From Bacillus taeanensis (GTDB lineage: Bacteria; Bacillota; Bacilli; Bacillales; UBA6769), in assembly GCF_003318295.1 (NCBI RefSeq), contig NZ_QOCW01000014.1, positions 48,543 to 112,542 of the forward strand: a stretch of DNA of 64,000 nt, given 5' to 3'. Shown in pieces: positions 8,170-17,287 of the stretch. The notes below the pieces were generated by a model. That model was not told where the DNA came from. It ran no database searches and was given only the letters and a program-made list of their open reading frames with translations. Each line of letters begins with the position of its first letter. Positions within the stretch are counted from its first letter, which is position 1. The position numbers and the translations under genes were made by a program.

Positions 8170-9720
8170 CTACTCACAATTGATTGGGAGGTAAACTTCA
8201 AATGTTGTTCCCTTTCCTTGCTTGCTGCGCACTTTAACATGACCTAAATGGTCTCGAATAATTTTAAAACTTACCATTAATCCAAGTCCTGTTCCTTTTT
8301 CTTTTGTTGTATAAAAGGGTTTACCTAATTGATTTAAACTGTCTGTATCCATTCCTATTCCATTATCTTGAATTTGAATACAAATCTCTTCAGAAGAAGT
8401 TTGCTGAGCATGTACACTTAGCTTTCCTCCATTAGGCATCGCTTCAATCCCATTTTTAATGAAGTTAATAAACACTTGCTTAAGTTGATTTGATTCACAC
8501 CGGACTAACGGTAAATCGTTTTGAAATTTTGCTGCAATTTCTACATTTTTTAACGTTGCCTGAGATTCTAACAGTGCCATTGTCTCATTAAGGACAGTAC
8601 GTACATTTTTCATTTCAAAAAGAGTTGTTTTTGGTTTTGATAATAAGACAAATTCATTAATAATTTCTTCTAAACGCTGCAGCTCTGATAAAATAATTTC
8701 AAAATACTGATCACTATTTGAACTGTTATGAATTTCAGAATGAAGAAGTTGAATAAATCCTTTTAAAGAGGTTAATGGATTCCTTATTTCATGTCCAATT
8801 CCTGCTGCTAGCTCACCAATCGCTTTTAACGTTTCTGTATTTCGCAAACGATCCTCTATTTCTTTTCGTTCCTTTATATCTCGTATAATCGCAAGATGCA
8901 CATCTGGTAGAATATGAGCTTTTGCATTATATTCTACTTGCTGAATCAATCCATCTGACCGAACAACCTCTGTTTCTCCTTTAAAAGTACCTTCTTTTAT
9001 AAAGCTCGGCCATTCTTCAATAAAGGACTTTTTTCGTGCTTCGGCTGTTAAATCTCCTAAATGCATGTTTAATAATTTTTCCTTTGAAATACCAAATAAA
9101 CGACATGCTGCTTCATTCGCATCAATATAACGTTGGTTTCCATTTAAGAGTACGATAGCATCTTCTGCCGCATCAAATATTTTACGAAATTTTTCTTCAC
9201 TAGAGCGAACATATTCCTTTATTTCCTTTATTTTTGTGACATCTAGTATAGAACCGACTACTTCTATTAGATTGTCGTTTTCAAAAACAGGAAGAAAGGA
9301 TGTTAAAAGCACACTTCCATTAAATACCATTTCAAACTGTTCTGCTTTACCTTTTAATGCCTTTAAATAATAAGACTTAAGTTTACTTACTAACTTCTCC
9401 CTAAATACTTCATCTAGTTTTTTGTTCGTATAAAATTCTGTCGAAATAGGAAGGTGTTCAAGAAGATCTCCACCAATAAAGGTAAAAACAGGTTCATTAT
9501 AGTCATTTAATTTAAATCGAAAAATAAGCGCATACGTATGTGACAACGTTTTGTTCAATAACTTTTCTGACTTCTTCATTGTCGTTAATTGTCTCTGCTG
9601 ATCTCTTAATTTCAGCTTAAGCGCTTGATTTTCCTCTTTTAACGCCTTTAGTTCCAACTGAAGCCGCTGCCAATCATCGGAATTTTTTATCAATTGACTA
9701 TATTCCTTTATTTCCTTCAT
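8170..9720 (-). CDS. Soluble PAS-domain sensor histidine kinase (sporulation-kinase type)
   Basis: 516 residues with no membrane helix. Order: N-terminal coiled coil (to about 55), a PAS-like region (about 60-165), a clear PAS domain (about 172-290), the dimerisation box with phospho-acceptor His310 in GHEIRNPLTSLKGFIQ, and the ATPase domain (N box FINFIKNGIEAMPNGG, G1 DNGIGMD, G2 GTGLGLM). Kinases of this type in Bacillus phosphorylate Spo0F in the Spo0A phosphorelay; no response regulator gene is next to it, which fits an orphan phosphorelay kinase. That target is inference. The sensed ligand is unknown. Confidence 0.88.
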   Translation of the reverse strand: MKEIKEYSQLIKNSDDWQRLQLELKALKEENQALKLKLRDQQRQLTTMKKSEKLLNKTLSHTYALIFRFKLNDYNEPVFTFIGGDLLEHLPISTEFYTNKKLDEVFREKLVSKLKSYYLKALKGKAEQFEMVFNGSVLLTSFLPVFENDNLIEVVGSILDVTKIKEIKEYVRSSEEKFRKIFDAAEDAIVLLNGNQRYIDANEAACRLFGISKEKLLNMHLGDLTAEARKKSFIEEWPSFIKEGTFKGETEVVRSDGLIQQVEYNAKAHILPDVHLAIIRDIKERKEIEDRLRNTETLKAIGELAAGIGHEIRNPLTSLKGFIQLLHSEIHNSSNSDQYFEIILSELQRLEEIINEFVLLSKPKTTLFEMKNVRTVLNETMALLESQATLKNVEIAAKFQNDLPLVRCESNQLKQVFINFIKNGIEAMPNGGKLSVHAQQTSSEEICIQIQDNGIGMDTDSLNQLGKPFYTTKEKGTGLGLMVSFKIIRDHLGHVKVRSKQGKGTTFEVYLPINCE

Positions 9721-9923
9721 TCAAGCACCTTCTTTTTTTATTCTCTTTCTTACTATAAATCCGATACTTTAAATGTCCTAGTTTAATACTACCATATTTC
9801 TACTTATTTTCATCATCTTGCGAATATTTTCAAACAATTGTTTAAAATTTTTTGTCTGGGGAATACTACCTCTATCATCCCTTTAAAATAAATATGTTAT
9901 GATCTTAGGGCTCATCATGCACT

Positions 9924-9960
9924 GCCATTTAAATGTTCCCCCCATTTAAATGGCCTTTTT
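9924..9960 (+). terminator. Orphan plus-strand hairpin with T-run
   Basis: Twelve-base perfect stem GCCATTTAAATG/CATTTAAATGGC, 7-base loop, then CTTTTT. It is a good rho-independent terminator on the plus strand but no plus-strand gene precedes it. It lies in the 306-base gap between the histidine kinase and the thioredoxin gene. A TATGAT hexamer near 9897 could be the -10 of a short RNA ending here. The rest of the gap shows nothing else. Confidence 0.6.
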
Positions 9961-9971
9961 ATATGTTAAAA

Positions 9972-10009
9972 AAGAGCCTCTCTATTAGTAAAAATATAGA
10001 TAAGCTCTT
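9972..10009 (-). terminator. Probable terminator of the TlpA/ResA-like gene
   Basis: Imperfect stem AAGAGCctCTCTAT/ATAGATaAGCTCTT with a 10-base loop, followed on the minus strand by a run of six T. It is 18 bases past the stop codon. Confidence 0.55.
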
Positions 10010-10026
10010 CGTTTATTTAGTATTTT

Positions 10027-10605
10027 TTAATTTTGAATAATTTTTTCCATCATTTCATATGTCATTGGTCCAACAATTTTCTGTTGGATAATCCCTTTCT
10101 CATCTACTATATAACTAGTTGGAATAGTAATAGCTTGATATACTTTCGCCTGCTCACCTTCCTTGTCTAACAATACAGGAAAAGTAAGTCCATACTCTTT
10201 TATAAATGGTGCTACATTTGCTTGATCATGTTCAAACATTGTTAAGTTTACTGCTATAATTTCCATTTTAGCACCATTTTTTTCATAAAACTCCTCCATT
10301 TCGGGCATCTCCTCTTTACAAGGTGGACACCAGGTTGCCCAAAAATTTAATAATACCTTTTTTCCGCGAAAATCTGAAAGAGAGACTTGCTCTCCTTTAA
10401 GATTTTCCAATGTAAAGTTTGGTGCTTTATCTCCTTTTTCTAAACCTATCTCACCAGAAGAAGCAGCAGCCGGTACAGATTCTTCATTTTCCTGGTTCTT
10501 CTCACCAGCATTCAAAACATTTTCATTTGAAATATACTCATAAAACCCCCAAGTAATAAGTGCAAAAACAGCAACCATACCTAAGAGAACACTTCTTCTT
10601 ATCAT
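10027..10605 (-). CDS. Membrane-anchored TlpA/ResA-family thiol-disulfide oxidoreductase
   Basis: 192 residues: an N-terminal uncleaved anchor helix (LLGMVAVFALITWGFY), an acidic linker, then a thioredoxin fold with the active site WCPPC (Cys93, Cys96) and the cis-proline loop ITIPTSY. Proteins of this family face outward and reduce or oxidise cysteines, for example for cytochrome c maturation (ResA) or spore cortex formation (StoA). ResA of B. subtilis has a different dipeptide between the cysteines (CEPC, from memory), so the exact orthologue is open. It stands alone, not next to resB/resC or ccdA. Confidence 0.85.
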   Translation of the reverse strand: MIRRSVLLGMVAVFALITWGFYEYISNENVLNAGEKNQENEESVPAAASSGEIGLEKGDKAPNFTLENLKGEQVSLSDFRGKKVLLNFWATWCPPCKEEMPEMEEFYEKNGAKMEIIAVNLTMFEHDQANVAPFIKEYGLTFPVLLDKEGEQAKVYQAITIPTSYIVDEKGIIQQKIVGPMTYEMMEKIIQN

Positions 10606-10781
10606 GATTTCACCTTCCTATTTAATAAAGCCGCACCTTCATTGTTTCTCTACAATTAGCTATATTTTAGCACAGCCTTCTTAAGTTCTGCTATGCTTAG
10701 TCCTAAATGTAGTTTACGTGATTAACTTCTATTACATTCATCCATTCCATAATAAAGTTTATACCTTCTACACCTGTTCAT

Positions 10782-10817
10782 AAAAAATACCCTAGGCTCA
10801 ATCCTAGGGTATTTTTT
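10782..10817 (-). terminator. Terminator of the CsoR/CstR-like gene
   Basis: Fifteen-base perfect stem AAAAAATACCCTAGG/CCTAGGGTATTTTTT with a 6-base loop; the stem reaches the stop codon of the repressor gene. Confidence 0.9.
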
Positions 10818-11076
10818 AGCGGCTTTTTACAAGCAGCTTAACAGCCTCTTTAATCACTTCGTCCGCTTCTTCTCCTTTTTCTAGTTGTTCTTTAATACAG
10901 CTTTCCATATTTGTTCCTACAATGTATAAAGTTAAACGCTCAACAGCGGAACGTATTGCCGAAAGCTGGTGAACAACGTCTTTACAATCTTTTTGTTCTT
11001 CCATCATTCTTAATACACCGCGTGCCTGTCCTTCAATTCTTCGCAAACGCTTTTTCATATCATCAGGATATTCCAT
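10816..11076 (-). CDS. CsoR-family repressor with CstR-type (persulfide-sensing) cysteines
   Basis: 86 residues from the third in-frame ATG (11076), which has GAGGG six bases upstream; the two earlier ATG codons overlap or precede that site. All-helical DUF156 fold (MKKRLRRIEGQARGVLRMME). Copper-sensing CsoR uses Cys-His-Cys. Here Cys31 and Cys60 are present but the position four before Cys60 is Asn56, not His. That is the residue pattern, numbering and length of CstR, which senses sulfane sulfur. No sulfurtransferase or persulfide dioxygenase gene is next to it, so its targets lie elsewhere. Calling it a sulfur sensor is inference from these residues. Confidence 0.8.
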   Translation of the reverse strand: MEYPDDMKKRLRRIEGQARGVLRMMEEQKDCKDVVHQLSAIRSAVERLTLYIVGTNMESCIKEQLEKGEEADEVIKEAVKLLVKSR

Positions 11077-11155
11077 ATTCATCCCTCTTTCCATTACATG
11101 TATAGGTATAGTATAACTGATTCTCTCATTCCTTAAAAATATAGAGGGTTATTTT

Positions 11156-11617
11156 CTACCTTGAATCTTTGGTGGAAATTTCATTAAACCGCTGCCTTGC
11201 TTCTTTCTCATTGAAAGAACTATACCAGCGATACGCTTCATCGTCTAATATTCGATAATGCTTACTTACTAAATTTTGCTGCAGACGAAAGCTATTTTTA
11301 ATCTCCACGTCACTCCACCAAACATGCCCTCCCATTGTTTTTTGTTTAGGACGTTCAACTTCCTCATGGGCCATCGTTTCCAGCACTTCAATTGGATCAT
11401 TTCCTAATACAGACTGAATAACTTCACTATCGCGAAACAATGCACACATCGCCACGGCAGTAGTCCAACCTGCATCACTTCTTCCTTTCTCTATTTGAAC
11501 TAATGTTTTTTTTGAAATCCCTAACACAAAGGCCATCCGATCTTGTGTATAGCCTTTTTCTACACGAACAAGCTTTAATTTATTAGAAAGAAGTTCAATA
11601 ATCTGTTCTCGATTCAT
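11156..11617 (-). CDS. XRE-family HTH transcriptional regulator
   Basis: 153 residues. The N-terminal Cro/CI-type helix-turn-helix is clear (KGYTQDRMAFVLGISKKTLV, then QIEKGRSDAG, residues about 20-50). A central helical region and a Trp-rich C-terminal domain (GGHVWWSDV...YRWYSSFNEKEAR) follow. It starts at ATG 11617 after GGGGGT. A 36-bp perfect palindrome lies 16-51 bases upstream of the start, the likely operator for autoregulation. The same palindromic core occurs before the 1136-residue membrane protein at 27919, suggesting a shared regulon. Confidence 0.8.
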   Translation of the reverse strand: MNREQIIELLSNKLKLVRVEKGYTQDRMAFVLGISKKTLVQIEKGRSDAGWTTAVAMCALFRDSEVIQSVLGNDPIEVLETMAHEEVERPKQKTMGGHVWWSDVEIKNSFRLQQNLVSKHYRILDDEAYRWYSSFNEKEARQRFNEISTKDSR

Positions 11618-11632
11618 ATCATACCCCCAAAT

Positions 11633-11668
11633 AAAAACATATAGTGTAATATTACACTATATGTTTTT
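11633..11668. promoter_or_regulatory. 36-bp perfect palindrome, candidate operator
   Basis: Two 18-base arms meet at 11650/11651 without a loop; the core is AGTGTAATATTACACTATA (11643-11661). A loop-free palindrome of low GC content fits a dimeric repressor site better than a terminator. The 19-base core recurs exactly at 27844-27862. Confidence 0.65.
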
Positions 11669-11794
11669 GCCCTACAAGCAACTGCTAATTTCCATCATAT
11701 GATTTTAAAAAGACTTATTTAATTTTCATAGTAAAAAAAGACTTGTAAATACTATAAAAAATCACCTTACAAATTCTTACTATATGAAAGGAGC

Positions 11795-13126
11795 ATGGAA
11801 TTGGAAAAACACCAAGTAAAACAATTAAATATACATAAAAACACTTTGACGCCAACAACTATTACCATGCTTTATTTCTTCATAGGAAGCATATGGGTAA
11901 TGTTTTCTGATGAAATTGTTTTTGTTTTCTTTAAAGATCCTGAAATTATTATTAAAATTCAAACCTATAAAGGCTGGCTTTTTGTAATTATTACAAGCGC
12001 CCTTCTCTTTTTACTTATCTATAAAAGCCGCAAACAATTAATCAAAAAGCAAACAGCCCTTAAAGAAAGCGAAACACGCTATCGCCAATTAATTGAACTA
12101 TTTCCTGAAGCTATTTTTGTACACCGCAGCGGTACTATTTTATTTAGTAATAAGGAAGGACTGAAAATACTTTCAGCAGCACAATTAAATGATATTATCG
12201 GAAAATCCATCAAACAGTTTATTGCACCTGAAGACCTTAAGCTTGTGGAAAAACATGCAAAACACTTTCACTTTCACAATCATCATGCTAAAAAATTCGA
12301 ATGCAAAATTTCCCGCTTAAATGGAGAAAAAATTGATGCTGAAACAACGTCCATTCCAATTTTATATGAAGAAGTTCCAGCAATTTTATCTGTAACAAGA
12401 AATATTACAGAAAGAAAAAGAACAGAGGAACTGCTTCGAAAATCGGAAAAGCTCTCAACTGCTGGCAAGCTTGCAGCCGCGATTGCCCATGAAATTCGAA
12501 ATCCTCTTACATCTGTAAAAGGGTTCTTGCAATTAATTAATAAAGATAATTCTAATATTAGCTTTATACCGCTAATTCTAGAAGAAATCGAACGAATTGA
12601 GAAAATCGTCAATGAAATGCTTGTACTCGCAAAACCTCAAGCCCAACACTTTGGTCAATGTGATATTACGAAATTACTAGAACAAACAGTGATCTTACTT
12701 AATAGTGAAGCAGTCATGCATAATGTTGAAATTGTTATGAATGATATTGAAACAAGCCTTCCGAAAATTTACTGTGATCAAAACCAACTAAAACAAGTAT
12801 TTATTAATATTTTTAAAAATGGGATTGAAGCTATGCCAAAAGGCGGTAACATCTTTGTTAATGCGAGATCAGACTTTCAGGATTGGATTTTAATTCAATT
12901 TATCGATCAAGGATACGGTATTCCAAAAGAAAAAATCAGAGCACTTGGAGAACCTTTTTATACAACAAAAGACACCGGAACAGGTCTTGGATTAATGTAC
13001 AGCTTCAATATTATTAAAAACCACCATGGAAAAATCTCCTTTTCAAGTGAAGAAAATAAAGGGACGACTGTAACACTTACACTTCCTATTAATTTCAAAA
13101 GTAAACAAACAAAAGCACAACCATGA
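11795..13126 (+). CDS. Membrane-bound PAS histidine kinase (sporulation-kinase type)
   Basis: 443 residues from the ATG. AAAGGAG lies almost on top of that ATG, so TTG at 11801 (seven bases after the site) may be the real start. Two membrane helices (about 25-41 and 63-81), a PAS domain (about 95-210), acceptor His232 in AHEIRNPLTSVKGFLQ, then ATPase boxes (FINIFKNGIEAMPKGG, GYGIP, GTGLGLMYSF). No response regulator is adjacent, as for Kin-type phosphorelay kinases. It resembles the soluble kinase at 8170-9720 over the catalytic half. Signal unknown. Confidence 0.87.
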   Translation: MELEKHQVKQLNIHKNTLTPTTITMLYFFIGSIWVMFSDEIVFVFFKDPEIIIKIQTYKGWLFVIITSALLFLLIYKSRKQLIKKQTALKESETRYRQLIELFPEAIFVHRSGTILFSNKEGLKILSAAQLNDIIGKSIKQFIAPEDLKLVEKHAKHFHFHNHHAKKFECKISRLNGEKIDAETTSIPILYEEVPAILSVTRNITERKRTEELLRKSEKLSTAGKLAAAIAHEIRNPLTSVKGFLQLINKDNSNISFIPLILEEIERIEKIVNEMLVLAKPQAQHFGQCDITKLLEQTVILLNSEAVMHNVEIVMNDIETSLPKIYCDQNQLKQVFINIFKNGIEAMPKGGNIFVNARSDFQDWILIQFIDQGYGIPKEKIRALGEPFYTTKDTGTGLGLMYSFNIIKNHHGKISFSSEENKGTTVTLTLPINFKSKQTKAQP

Positions 13127-13150
13127 AAAACAATGGCTGTGCTTTTGTTT
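13111..13150 (+). terminator. Terminator of the membrane histidine kinase gene
   Basis: Stem AAAAGCACAaCCAT/ATGGcTGTGCTTTT, then TTTTGTTTTTC. It begins inside the last codons of the gene. Confidence 0.75.
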
Positions 13151-13261
13151 TTCAGTTAAACAGGTATAAAAACAATAGATAAGGATAGGATGGATAACTA
13201 GATATTCTCTACTAAAAACATTGCTATAAAACGTCATCATAGAGATGGAGTGCTTTAAAAA

Positions 13262-14911
13262 ATGAGTATGATTTGGAAACGACTGCAAAAAAACTTTAAA
13301 AAAAAACAGAATGTCCAATATACCGAAGAACTTGATTTACCACAGTCATCCCAACAGCTCGATCAGAACTTGCAAACAAACATCAGAAATATGAAAGATA
13401 CTTTAGGTAACAGCAGTGATTTAATTATTCGTGAATTCAAGATTGGGCAAAACCCTGTTTATAATGCCGCGTTAGTTTGTATCGATGGCTTGATTGATGT
13501 CGATTTTATTAACGATTTTTTGATGAAAACGTTAATGAATGAACTCGAAAATATCGAAAAAGATGAGGTAAAATCACCACAAGATTTATTAATAAAAATG
13601 AAAGAAAAAGTATTAACGGTTGCTGAGGTTAAGAATGCACAAGATTGGAACAAGTTACTATTATCACTATTATCTGGAGAAACCGTCCTACTCATTAATG
13701 GATGTGACGATACGCTTGTTTGCTCAACCAAAGGTGGAGAATTAAGAAGTATCTTAGAACCGGTTTCAGAGTTATCCATTCGCGGTCCACGAGATAGTTT
13801 CACGGAATCCATTCGTACGAATACCGCAATGGTGCGCCGGCGTATTAAAAGTCCAAACTTATGGCTTGAAACCATGCAGATCGGTGAAATCACTCAAACA
13901 GATGTTGGAATGATGTACGTAAAAGGCATCGTGAATGACAAGCTTGTTCAGGAAGTGAAAGAACGATTAGAACGAATTGAGATTGATGAAGTACTTGCTT
14001 CAAATACTATTGAAGAGTTTATTATTGATGCCACGGCTTCCCCTTGGCCAACCATCTTTGTGACAGAACGTCCCGATGTTGTGGCAGGAAATTTAATGGA
14101 GGGCCGTATTGTGATTTTCGTTGATGGCACGCCATTTCCGTTACTGGTACCGGCAACATGGAATCAATTTTTCCAGTCAGCTGAAGATTACTATCTTCGT
14201 TGGAATATTGCTTCCTTTATACGGTTTATTCGCGTCGTTTCACTTTTACTTGCCATGCTTGGACCGGCGACTTATGTTGCATTTCTTTCTTTCCATCAGG
14301 AATTAATTCCATCGCCTTTATTAGTTAGTTTGGCTGCGCAGAGACAAGGGATCCCATTCCCCGTGTTTATCGAAGCCTTATTAATGGAGTTTACATTTGA
14401 AATATTACGTGAGGCGGGGGTTCGGATGCCGCGCCCCGTTGGTTCAGCTGTGTCAATCGTTGGGGCACTTGTTTTAGGAGAAGCTGCTGTTCAGGCAGGG
14501 ATTGTATCAGCAGGAATGGTCATTGTGGTATCCGCAACAGCCATTGGAAGCTTCACCATTCCTCATCATTCAATGGTCGATGCTGTTCGGATCATCCGGT
14601 TTGCCTTAATGGCTTTAGCAGCTTCCTTTGGCATATATGGGATCGGGTTAGGTGTCATTATGTTAGTTGCCCATACGTGCAGCTTACGTTCTTTTGGCAT
14701 TCCTTATTTAGCACCATTTGCACCACTCATTCTATCGGATCAAGGTGATACCATTCTGCGCCTGCCAAAACCGTGGTTAGCAAAGCGTCCTAGACTCGTT
14801 GATCAAAATAAAATTGGCAGATCGAATAACACGCCAAAACCTAAGCCGCCGGAGAAAGGAAGTAACACCATTAAAAAAGATCATACAAAGAGGAATGCTG
14901 ATGAAACATAA
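13262..14911 (+). CDS. Germinant receptor A subunit (GerAA/GerKA family)
   Basis: 549 residues. A large N-terminal cytoplasmic domain (to about 290; includes the family motif IRGPRDSFTESIRTN near 180) is followed by about five membrane helices and a basic, proline-rich C-terminal tail. A subunits form part of inner-membrane germinant receptors of spores. First gene of an A-C-B-B cluster. The A-C-B order is that of gerK rather than gerA or gerB, so the operon is best called gerK-like. The germinant cannot be predicted from sequence. Confidence 0.92.
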   Translation: MSMIWKRLQKNFKKKQNVQYTEELDLPQSSQQLDQNLQTNIRNMKDTLGNSSDLIIREFKIGQNPVYNAALVCIDGLIDVDFINDFLMKTLMNELENIEKDEVKSPQDLLIKMKEKVLTVAEVKNAQDWNKLLLSLLSGETVLLINGCDDTLVCSTKGGELRSILEPVSELSIRGPRDSFTESIRTNTAMVRRRIKSPNLWLETMQIGEITQTDVGMMYVKGIVNDKLVQEVKERLERIEIDEVLASNTIEEFIIDATASPWPTIFVTERPDVVAGNLMEGRIVIFVDGTPFPLLVPATWNQFFQSAEDYYLRWNIASFIRFIRVVSLLLAMLGPATYVAFLSFHQELIPSPLLVSLAAQRQGIPFPVFIEALLMEFTFEILREAGVRMPRPVGSAVSIVGALVLGEAAVQAGIVSAGMVIVVSATAIGSFTIPHHSMVDAVRIIRFALMALAASFGIYGIGLGVIMLVAHTCSLRSFGIPYLAPFAPLILSDQGDTILRLPKPWLAKRPRLVDQNKIGRSNNTPKPKPPEKGSNTIKKDHTKRNADET

Positions 14912-16109
14912 ACATTTTTTAAGACTGTTCATCTTGTTTATTCTATTATTACTTACAGGATGCTGGGATCGAACAGAACTTCAGGACCTTGATATTGTAA
15001 CGGCTATCGGAATTGATAAAGGAGAAGATGATGTTAACAACCGTTACCGTGTCACAGTGCAAATTATTAATGAAGGAGAAGCCGTTGGCGGTACTGGACA
15101 AACTGCTGGACGAGCTTCCCCTATTACGACATTCAGCAATACAGGCAGCACCGTCTCAGAGGCATTGCGAAAAATTTCACCAAAAACAGCGAACGAACTC
15201 TATTTTCCTCACATACAAGTAATGGTTATTGGAGAGGAGTTAGCAAAAGAGGGGGTTACAGATCTTTTTGATTTTATTGATCGAGATCCTCAGTTCCGCA
15301 TGCTGTTCCCTATTTTAATCGCAAGAGAAAATACAGCAGAAAATGTTCTAAAAGTGAGCACGCCTTTAGAAAGCATTCCCGCTTCAAAAATCGTTGGTGC
15401 TTTAGAATTCACACGAAGAATTTGGGGGGAATATGCAAGTACCCGTGCTGACCAAGTGATTGATAGTATCAATAAACATGCAGCCGCAATTATTGGCATT
15501 CGCATTAACGGTGATCCTGAAAAGGGAAACGAATTATTTAATATAAGAAAAATTGATCCTGATACAACATTAGAAATTACAGGCATTGCTGTACTAAAAG
15601 ACGGAAAACTTGAAACATGGTTGGATGAAGACGCAGCACGAGGTGTTACTTGGATTAAAAATGAATTTACAAGAAGTATCCTTAACCTCGATTGTAAAGA
15701 TATAAAAAATGGAATTGCTGTTGAAATGGTGCGCTCTAAAACGAAACTTAGTGCGGAATTTAAAGAGGGGAAACCAATTATTCATATTGATACGAGGGAA
15801 GAAGGACATATCTCTGAAGTTCATTGCGGGATTGATCTTGATAAACCTGAAACCATTAATAAGCTTGAAAAGGAGTTAGAAAAAGAAACAAAAGAAGAAA
15901 TCATGATGGCAGTCAAAGCAGCACAAGAAGAAAAAAGTGATATTTTTCAATTCAGTGAAGTAGTGAATCGAGCAGATCCAAAAGAATGGAATAAAATCGA
16001 GAAAAAATGGGAGGAAGAAATTTTTCCAGAGCTTGAAGTAAAAGTAGATGTTCGTGCGTTTATTCGCCGTACAGGTATGCGGACAAAATCGTATTTAAGC
16101 AGTGAATAG
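14901..16109 (+). CDS. Germinant receptor C subunit lipoprotein (GerAC/GerKC family)
   Basis: 402 residues from the ATG at 14901, with AGAGG seven bases upstream. It overlaps the A-subunit stop by 11 bases, implying translational coupling. A lipoprotein signal (LFILFILLLLTGCWDR) places the mature Cys at residue 18. WDRTELQDL and the AIGIDKG strand are typical of GerAC; the protein continues as three alpha/beta domains to a C-terminal VDVRAFIRRTG. C subunits sit on the outer face of the inner spore membrane. Start codons further upstream lie inside the A gene and lack a ribosome binding site. Confidence 0.92.
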   Translation: MKHKHFLRLFILFILLLLTGCWDRTELQDLDIVTAIGIDKGEDDVNNRYRVTVQIINEGEAVGGTGQTAGRASPITTFSNTGSTVSEALRKISPKTANELYFPHIQVMVIGEELAKEGVTDLFDFIDRDPQFRMLFPILIARENTAENVLKVSTPLESIPASKIVGALEFTRRIWGEYASTRADQVIDSINKHAAAIIGIRINGDPEKGNELFNIRKIDPDTTLEITGIAVLKDGKLETWLDEDAARGVTWIKNEFTRSILNLDCKDIKNGIAVEMVRSKTKLSAEFKEGKPIIHIDTREEGHISEVHCGIDLDKPETINKLEKELEKETKEEIMMAVKAAQEEKSDIFQFSEVVNRADPKEWNKIEKKWEEEIFPELEVKVDVRAFIRRTGMRTKSYLSSE

Positions 16110-16147
16110 TCTTTCTTGAGGAAGAGAAGGGAGGTGAGAACAAATAA

Positions 16148-17245
16148 ATGGAAAGAGCGAAAATTAGTCCATTCCAATTGTTTGCCTTAATCTTTTTATT
16201 TGAACTTGGCAGTGCGATTGTTGTAAGTCTCGGTATTGGCGCAAAAAAAGATGCGTGGCTCGCCATTCTTTTAGGTTTAGCAAGCGGCATGGGATTATTT
16301 TTTATATACTATTACTTATTTCTTCAGTATCCAAACCTGCCGTTTACAAATTACTGTAGGAAGATTTTCGGTAAATATTTAGGTTGGGGAATTGGGCTAT
16401 TATATACGATTCATTTTATTTATGCTGCCGCACGAAATTTACGTGATTTTGGCGATTTGCTCCTTGCGTCCACTCTTCCAAAAACACCGCTCTTTCCAAT
16501 TAATACATTTTTTATCCTTGCCATAGGTTATGTGTTATTTCTCGGCATTGAAGTATTGGGGCGAACGGCAGAGGTATTTATTGTAATTTTGTTGTTTTTA
16601 GGAGTTACCGGTAACCTTTTAGTTCACCTGTCCGGCAATGTGAATTATGATCATTTAATGCCTATACTCGAAGAAGGATGGAAACCGATTTTAACGACAA
16701 CATTTCCTTTAATTACGTTCTTTCCTTTTGGAGAAGCGTTCGTTTTTACAATGCTGCTGCCTTATTTAAATCAACCAAAGTTTGTGAAAAAAGTATATTT
16801 ATCAGCACTGGTATCAAGCGGTCTTATTTTAATTTATACGGCAAGTTTAAACATCGCCGTTCTTGGCGTCGACAGAGTGGAGCGCTCTACCTTTCCTTTA
16901 CTGTCAACAATCGGCACAGTAAACATTGCCGAATTTTTACAACGACTTGATTCCATCGCCATTTTTACATTAATTATTACTCTTTTTTTTAAAATTATCA
17001 TTTTTTATTATGCAGCTATAATCGGCATTGTAGATTTATTTCAATTTAAAAATTATAAAAAAATTGTGCTGCCAATCGGGATAATTATTCTTTACTCGTC
17101 AGTCACTATTGCTTCAAGCTTTGCAGAACACATTCAAGAAGGTCAAAAAATTGCGGCACAATACATTCATATTCCTTTACATATTATTCTTCCATTTCTA
17201 ATGCTTGTTATTGTGCTTATTCGCAAAAAACTTCGTTCACATTAA
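16148..17245 (+). CDS. Germinant receptor B subunit, copy 1 (GerAB/GerKB family)
   Basis: 365 residues, about ten membrane helices, starting KISPFQLFALIFLFELGSA, the standard GerAB opening. Conserved RDFGDLLLASTLPKTPL loop near residue 99 and GVDRVERSTFPLLSTIG near 240 are present. B subunits belong to the amino acid permease superfamily and bind the germinant. GGAGGTGA precedes the ATG. It is followed after 42 bases by a second, highly similar B gene of the same length. Confidence 0.92.
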   Translation: MERAKISPFQLFALIFLFELGSAIVVSLGIGAKKDAWLAILLGLASGMGLFFIYYYLFLQYPNLPFTNYCRKIFGKYLGWGIGLLYTIHFIYAAARNLRDFGDLLLASTLPKTPLFPINTFFILAIGYVLFLGIEVLGRTAEVFIVILLFLGVTGNLLVHLSGNVNYDHLMPILEEGWKPILTTTFPLITFFPFGEAFVFTMLLPYLNQPKFVKKVYLSALVSSGLILIYTASLNIAVLGVDRVERSTFPLLSTIGTVNIAEFLQRLDSIAIFTLIITLFFKIIIFYYAAIIGIVDLFQFKNYKKIVLPIGIIILYSSVTIASSFAEHIQEGQKIAAQYIHIPLHIILPFLMLVIVLIRKKLRSH

Positions 17246-17287
17246 CACATTGTATGTAAAGACTACGTATGGAGGTGACCCTCTATT

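Noticed and set aside
11633..11668. Reading the 36-bp palindrome as a rho-independent terminator
   Set aside because: It has no loop, is very AT-rich, and lies upstream of a gene start; an identical core overlaps a promoter elsewhere in the window.
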